Assembly: GCF_000721935.1 (NCBI RefSeq)
Contig: NZ_KL585426.1
Span: 17,336-27,241 of the forward strand
DNA from: Streptomyces sp. NRRL WC-3549
GTDB taxonomy: Bacteria; Actinomycetota; Actinomycetes; Streptomycetales; Streptomycetaceae
Direction of reading: 5' to 3'
Length of the DNA: 9,906 nucleotides
Part shown: in pieces, positions 7,474 to 9,906 of the stretch
How the letters are laid out: each line of letters begins with the position of its first letter
How positions within the stretch are numbered: the stretch's first letter is position 1
Program-made: the position numbers and the translations under genes
The notes under the pieces: generated by a model
Told to the model about the DNA's origin: nothing
The model's input: only the letters and a program-made list of their open reading frames with translations
Databases searched by the model: none

Positions 7474-7488
7474 TCACCACTGTGGTGA
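7474..7488. promoter_or_regulatory. Candidate operator upstream of merR: perfect 15-bp palindrome
   Basis: TCACCAC (7474-7480), central T, GTGGTGA (7482-7488) is a perfect dyad between the divergent merR and macro-domain genes. Read on the minus strand, it largely falls between a weak TTTCAC (7490-7485) and TACTGT (7465-7460) separated by 19 bp, the spacing typical of MerR-controlled promoters, although the dyad is not centred. MerR proteins commonly bind such sites in their own promoter. Confidence 0.55.
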
Positions 7489-7537
7489 AAGTGCCCGGCC
7501 CCGCGGGATTGTCAGTGGTGGTACGTACGGTGAGGGC

Positions 7538-8050
7538 ATGTCGGGGATCACGTATCTGCGGGGGGACGCCACCGCGCCGTCGGGCAAGGGCGTCAAGATC
7601 GTCGTGCACTGCTGCAACGACCTGGGCGGCTGGGGCAAGGGCTTCGTGCTCGCCCTCTCCCGCCGGTGGCCCGGCCCCGAGGCCGCCTACCGCCGCTGGC
7701 ACCGCGAGCGGGCGGTCAACGACTTCGGCCTGGGAGCCGTGCAGTTCGTCCAGGTGGAGCCGTACGTCCGGGTGGCGAACCTGGTGGGCCAGCACGGCAT
7801 ACGCACCGGCGGCGGAGGCGTACCGGTGCGGTACGAGGCGCTGGACGAGGGCCTGCGGCGAGTGGCGGAGAAGGCCACCGAGCTGGGGGCCTCGGTCCAC
7901 ATGCCGCGGATCGGCTGCGGACTGGCGGGTGGCACCTGGTCCCGCGTGGAACCGCTCATAGCCGAGCGGCTGGTGAGCCGCGGTCTGACGGTGACGGTGT
8001 ACGACCACGGCAACCGGCCCGCCTCCCGCGCCCTCGGCGCCGCATACTGA
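7538..8050 (+). CDS. Macro-domain (Appr-1''-p processing-like) protein
   Basis: A 170-residue single-domain protein of the macro fold, which binds ADP-ribose and in related members removes ADP-ribose or its 1''-phosphate. Visible motifs are GDAT at 9-12 (adenine-contacting Asp D10), VVHCCNDLGGWGKGF at 22-36 (ribose and diphosphate loop with N27), GGGGVPVRYEAL at 91-102, and HMPRIGCGLAGGTW at 121-134, the second phosphate loop. No signal peptide or membrane segment is seen, so it is cytosolic. ATG 7538 is chosen because the first beta strand starts immediately; the frame stays open upstream but codes nothing recognisable. There is no well-spaced Shine-Dalgarno (GAGGG at 7532-7536 ends 1 nt before ATG), so the mRNA may be leaderless, with TACGGT (7526-7531) as a possible -10. 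The exact substrate is unknown; no ADP-ribosyltransferase or NAD-glycohydrolase partner is in view. Confidence 0.88.
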   Translation: MSGITYLRGDATAPSGKGVKIVVHCCNDLGGWGKGFVLALSRRWPGPEAAYRRWHRERAVNDFGLGAVQFVQVEPYVRVANLVGQHGIRTGGGGVPVRYEALDEGLRRVAEKATELGASVHMPRIGCGLAGGTWSRVEPLIAERLVSRGLTVTVYDHGNRPASRALGAAY

Positions 8051-8060
8051 AAGGTGTTCC

Positions 8061-8080
8061 GCCCGGGACCCGCCCCGGGC
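8061..8080 (+). terminator. Intergenic GC hairpin after the macro-domain gene
   Basis: GCCCGGG (8061-8067), loop ACCCGC, CCCGGGC (8074-8080): a perfect 7-bp all-GC stem starting 11 bp after the stop codon. It could terminate the macro gene or act as a leader structure for the next gene, whose Shine-Dalgarno starts at 8094. There is no T tract. Confidence 0.45.
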
Positions 8081-8105
8081 AGCAGTCGACCTTGGGGAGC
8101 TCTGG

Positions 8106-9020
8106 ATGACCAGCGCGGACACCGCGGAGACCGGGCCCGTCCCGCCCCCGCCCGGCGGCGTCCTGTGGAGTCTGGCCGGCGACGTCAGAGCGCTGCTGAT
8201 GCTGCCCGCCGCGCTCACCCTCCAGGTGGCGCACCCCGCCGTCGGCGCCGGCGTGGACGAGCACTCGGTCTTCCGCACCGACCCCTGGGGGCGCGGCGAA
8301 CGCTCCCTGCGCTCCCTCCAGCTGTGGGTGTACGGCGGAGAGGCCGCCGCCGAGGAGGGGCGCCGGCTCCGGGCGATGCACCGCACCATCCAGGGCACCG
8401 ACACCCGGGGCCGCCGCTACCACGCGCTCACACCCGCGAACTACGCCTGGGTCCACGCCACCGGCTTCCCCGTCTACCGGCACGCGGCGCGCCATCTCGT
8501 CCGCCCGCTCACCGAGGCCCAGGAACGGGCCCTGTACCGGGAGTGGCTCCAGGTCGGCCGGGTCCTCGGGATCCACGACCGGGACATGCCCCCGACGATC
8601 GAGGAGTTCTGGCCGTACTACCACGGCATGCTCGCCGACGAGATCGAGCGGACGGCCGTCGTCGAGGACCTGGTCGCCACCGACCGGCCCGTACCGCCCC
8701 CGGACCGGGGGCCGGCGGCCGTGCGGCTCCTGCTCAGGGCGCTGTGGCCGGTGCTGCTCCCGCCGCTCGCCCGCTTCCGCCGGTTCGTCACCGTCGGGCT
8801 GATGCCGCCGGAGGCCCGCGCGGCCATCGGGCTCGCCTGGAGCGACGCGGAGGAGCGGCGGCTGCGGAGGTTCTGCGCGGTCGTGCGGCACGTCGTGCCC
8901 GTCCTGCCCGAACGGCTGCGCTATCTGCCGCTCGCCCGCCGGGCGCGGGCGGAGTGGCGTGCGGGGCCCGGAGCCGGGAGGGTCAGGCAGAGACGCGCCG
9001 GATCAGTTCGGTCGGGGTGA
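8106..9020 (+). CDS. Oxygenase MpaB family protein (DUF2236, rubber-oxygenase-like catalytic domain)
   Basis: A 304-residue protein matching the DUF2236 fold shared by the fungal mpaB oxygenase and latex-clearing protein. Typical blocks are seen: QVAHPAVGAGVDEHS at about 40-54, the FRTDPWGR segment at about 56-63, and YAWVHATGF at about 113-121 with a conserved His (H117), a candidate haem ligand. The C-terminal part (from about 200) is helical, with a LLRALWPVLLPPLARF hydrophobic stretch near 216-231 that may touch the membrane. There is no signal peptide. ATG 8106 has GGGGAG (8094-8099), 6 nt upstream. The substrate of most actinobacterial members is unknown, so no reaction is assigned. The Arg-rich tail runs 38 bp into the convergent LacI gene. 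It follows the macro gene by 55 bp, with a hairpin between, so co-transcription is uncertain. Confidence 0.85.
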   Translation: MTSADTAETGPVPPPPGGVLWSLAGDVRALLMLPAALTLQVAHPAVGAGVDEHSVFRTDPWGRGERSLRSLQLWVYGGEAAAEEGRRLRAMHRTIQGTDTRGRRYHALTPANYAWVHATGFPVYRHAARHLVRPLTEAQERALYREWLQVGRVLGIHDRDMPPTIEEFWPYYHGMLADEIERTAVVEDLVATDRPVPPPDRGPAAVRLLLRALWPVLLPPLARFRRFVTVGLMPPEARAAIGLAWSDAEERRLRRFCAVVRHVVPVLPERLRYLPLARRARAEWRAGPGAGRVRQRRAGSVRSG

Positions 9021-9885
9021 CCACGGAGTCGGGCCACTCGCCGGTGTCGCTGTCCAGCCGCTCCATCAGCAGCCGCACCATGAGCCGGCCCATACCCTCC
9101 ACGTCCTGACGGACCGTCGTCAACGGGGGGTCGGTGGTCTCCGCGACCGAGGCCATGTCGTCGAAGCCGACCAGCGCCACCTCCTCCGGCACCCGCAGCC
9201 CCCGCCCGCGCAGCACCCGCAGGGCCCCCGACGCCATCAGGTCGTTGGCCACGAAGACCGCGTCCAGGTCCGGACAGGTCTCCAGCAGCCGCTCCATGGC
9301 CCGGGCCCCGCCGTCGGCGGTGAAGTCGCCGTCCACGGTCAGCGCGGGATCGGCGTCCGGCAGCACGTCGCGGTAGCCGTCGATCCGGTCGAGCGCCGAC
9401 GTCTGGTCGCGCGGGCCCGCGATGTGCGCGATCCGCCGGCGGCCGAGCGAGACGAGATGGCGTACGGCCTCACGGGCGCCGCCCCGGTTGTCGCAGTCGA
9501 CGTACGGCACCGGGGCCAGGGCGCCGTCCCCCCGAACCGGGCGCTCCGGGCGTCCGCCGTAGACCGTCGGCACCCTGAACCTGCGGATGATCGCCGGCAG
9601 TTCGTCGTCGGTGTGCAGGGAGAAGGCGAGGACGCCGTCCACGTGCCCGCCGGCCAGGTAACGGGTGACCCGGTCGAAGTCGCCCCTGCCCTCCACCAGG
9701 AGCAGCACCAACTGCGCGTCGTGCGCGTTGAGCTCGCGGCTGATCCCGCGGATCTGGCGGGAGAAGAACGGGTCGGAGAAGATCCGGAACTCGGGTTCGT
9801 CGATGATCACGGCCACCGCCCCGTTGCGGCGGGTGACCAGCGTCCGGGCCGCGTGGTTCGGGATGTAGCCGAGTTCGTCGACCGC
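8983..9885 (-). CDS. LacI-family transcriptional regulator (N-terminal DNA-binding head missing)
   Basis: There are 300 residues of sensible coding from 9885 to the TGA at 8985-8983. The first residues, AVDELGYIPNHAARTLVTRR, are the end of the LacI head and the hinge helix, so about 40-50 residues with the helix-turn-helix and the true start lie beyond the contig end; the break is adapter, not biology. The rest is a periplasmic-binding-protein-like effector domain: FFSRQIRGISREL, GHVDGVLAFS, VDCDNRGGAREAVRHLVSLG, the VFVANDLMASGALRVL segment and VGFDD near the C-terminal subdomain, ending TTVRQDVEGMGRLMVRLL. Such proteins usually repress sugar uptake or catabolic genes and release DNA on binding a small ligand; the ligand is not predictable here. 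It is convergent with, and overlaps by 38 bp, the MpaB-type gene, so its target is probably upstream, outside the window. Confidence 0.92.
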   Translation of the reverse strand, partial: AVDELGYIPNHAARTLVTRRNGAVAVIIDEPEFRIFSDPFFSRQIRGISRELNAHDAQLVLLLVEGRGDFDRVTRYLAGGHVDGVLAFSLHTDDELPAIIRRFRVPTVYGGRPERPVRGDGALAPVPYVDCDNRGGAREAVRHLVSLGRRRIAHIAGPRDQTSALDRIDGYRDVLPDADPALTVDGDFTADGGARAMERLLETCPDLDAVFVANDLMASGALRVLRGRGLRVPEEVALVGFDDMASVAETTDPPLTTVRQDVEGMGRLMVRLLMERLDSDTGEWPDSVVTPTELIRRVSA

Positions 9886-9906
9886 CTGTCTCTTATACAC
9901 ATCTCT
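9886..9906. other. Tn5/Nextera mosaic-end adapter (contig end)
   Basis: CTGTCTCTTATACACATCT (9886-9904) is the complete 19-bp reverse-complement mosaic end, followed by CT. It is library adapter and marks the true end of genomic sequence at about 9885, truncating the LacI-family gene. Confidence 0.97.

Noticed and set aside
8054..9109. A 351-codon plus-strand frame overlapping the MpaB-type gene
   Set aside because: It is Arg/Pro/Ala-rich shadow sequence in another frame of a recognisable DUF2236 protein that has its own well-placed Shine-Dalgarno.
1..9906. A previously undescribed defence, mobile or biosynthetic system
   Set aside because: Apart from adapter artefacts, all substantial genes fall into known families with ordinary chromosomal context. 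No tandem repeats, CRISPR-like spacing, transposase, integrase, toxin-antitoxin pair or tRNA-adjacent insertion was seen. The macro domain alone, without an ADP-ribosylating partner, does not justify calling a defence system.

Overview
The window is very GC-rich, with third codon positions almost always G or C. GTG and TTG starts, Shine-Dalgarno sites of the GGAG type and the gene families present all point to a high-GC actinomycete, most likely Streptomyces or a close relative. It is an assembled Illumina contig rather than a clean genomic slice. Both ends are Tn5/Nextera mosaic-end adapter (1-17 and 9886-9906), and a third adapter remnant lies inside a gene at 3055-3069. Outer genes are therefore cut by the contig ends and one inner gene is broken artificially.

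Layout from left to right: (1) 18-605, minus: the N-terminal half of a saccharopine-dehydrogenase-like, trans-acting enoyl reductase family protein. (2) 606-807: a 202-bp divergent intergenic region, the longest gene-free stretch, rich in inverted repeats and with a candidate promoter. (3) 808-6637, plus: a tight four-gene beta-oxidation operon encoding an alpha-methylacyl-CoA racemase, an LCAD-like acyl-CoA dehydrogenase (adapter-disrupted), a FadA-type thiolase and a FadB-type enoyl-CoA hydratase/3-hydroxyacyl-CoA dehydrogenase. (4) 6677-7405, minus: a MerR-family regulator convergent with the operon. (5) 7538-8050, plus: a small macro-domain protein divergent from merR. (6) 8106-9020, plus: a DUF2236/MpaB-type oxygenase family protein. 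(7) 8983-9885, minus: a LacI-family regulator that has lost its DNA-binding head to the contig end.

The operon holds every catalytic step needed to turn a saturated acyl-CoA into a shortened acyl-CoA plus acetyl-CoA (or propionyl-CoA for a 2-methyl substrate): dehydrogenation, hydration, second dehydrogenation and thiolysis. The leading racemase gene would let 2R-methyl-branched acyl-CoAs enter, since acyl-CoA dehydrogenases generally take the 2S form. A perfect 15-bp palindrome upstream of merR has an 11/15 relative, sharing an 8-bp core, in front of the racemase gene. That makes the MerR protein a reasonable candidate regulator of both itself and the operon.

I found no mobile element, CRISPR array, RNA gene or clearly new system. 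The most useful observations are the adapter artefact inside the acyl-CoA dehydrogenase, the possible shared MerR operator, and the pairing of a racemase with a complete beta-oxidation set under a neighbouring MerR regulator.
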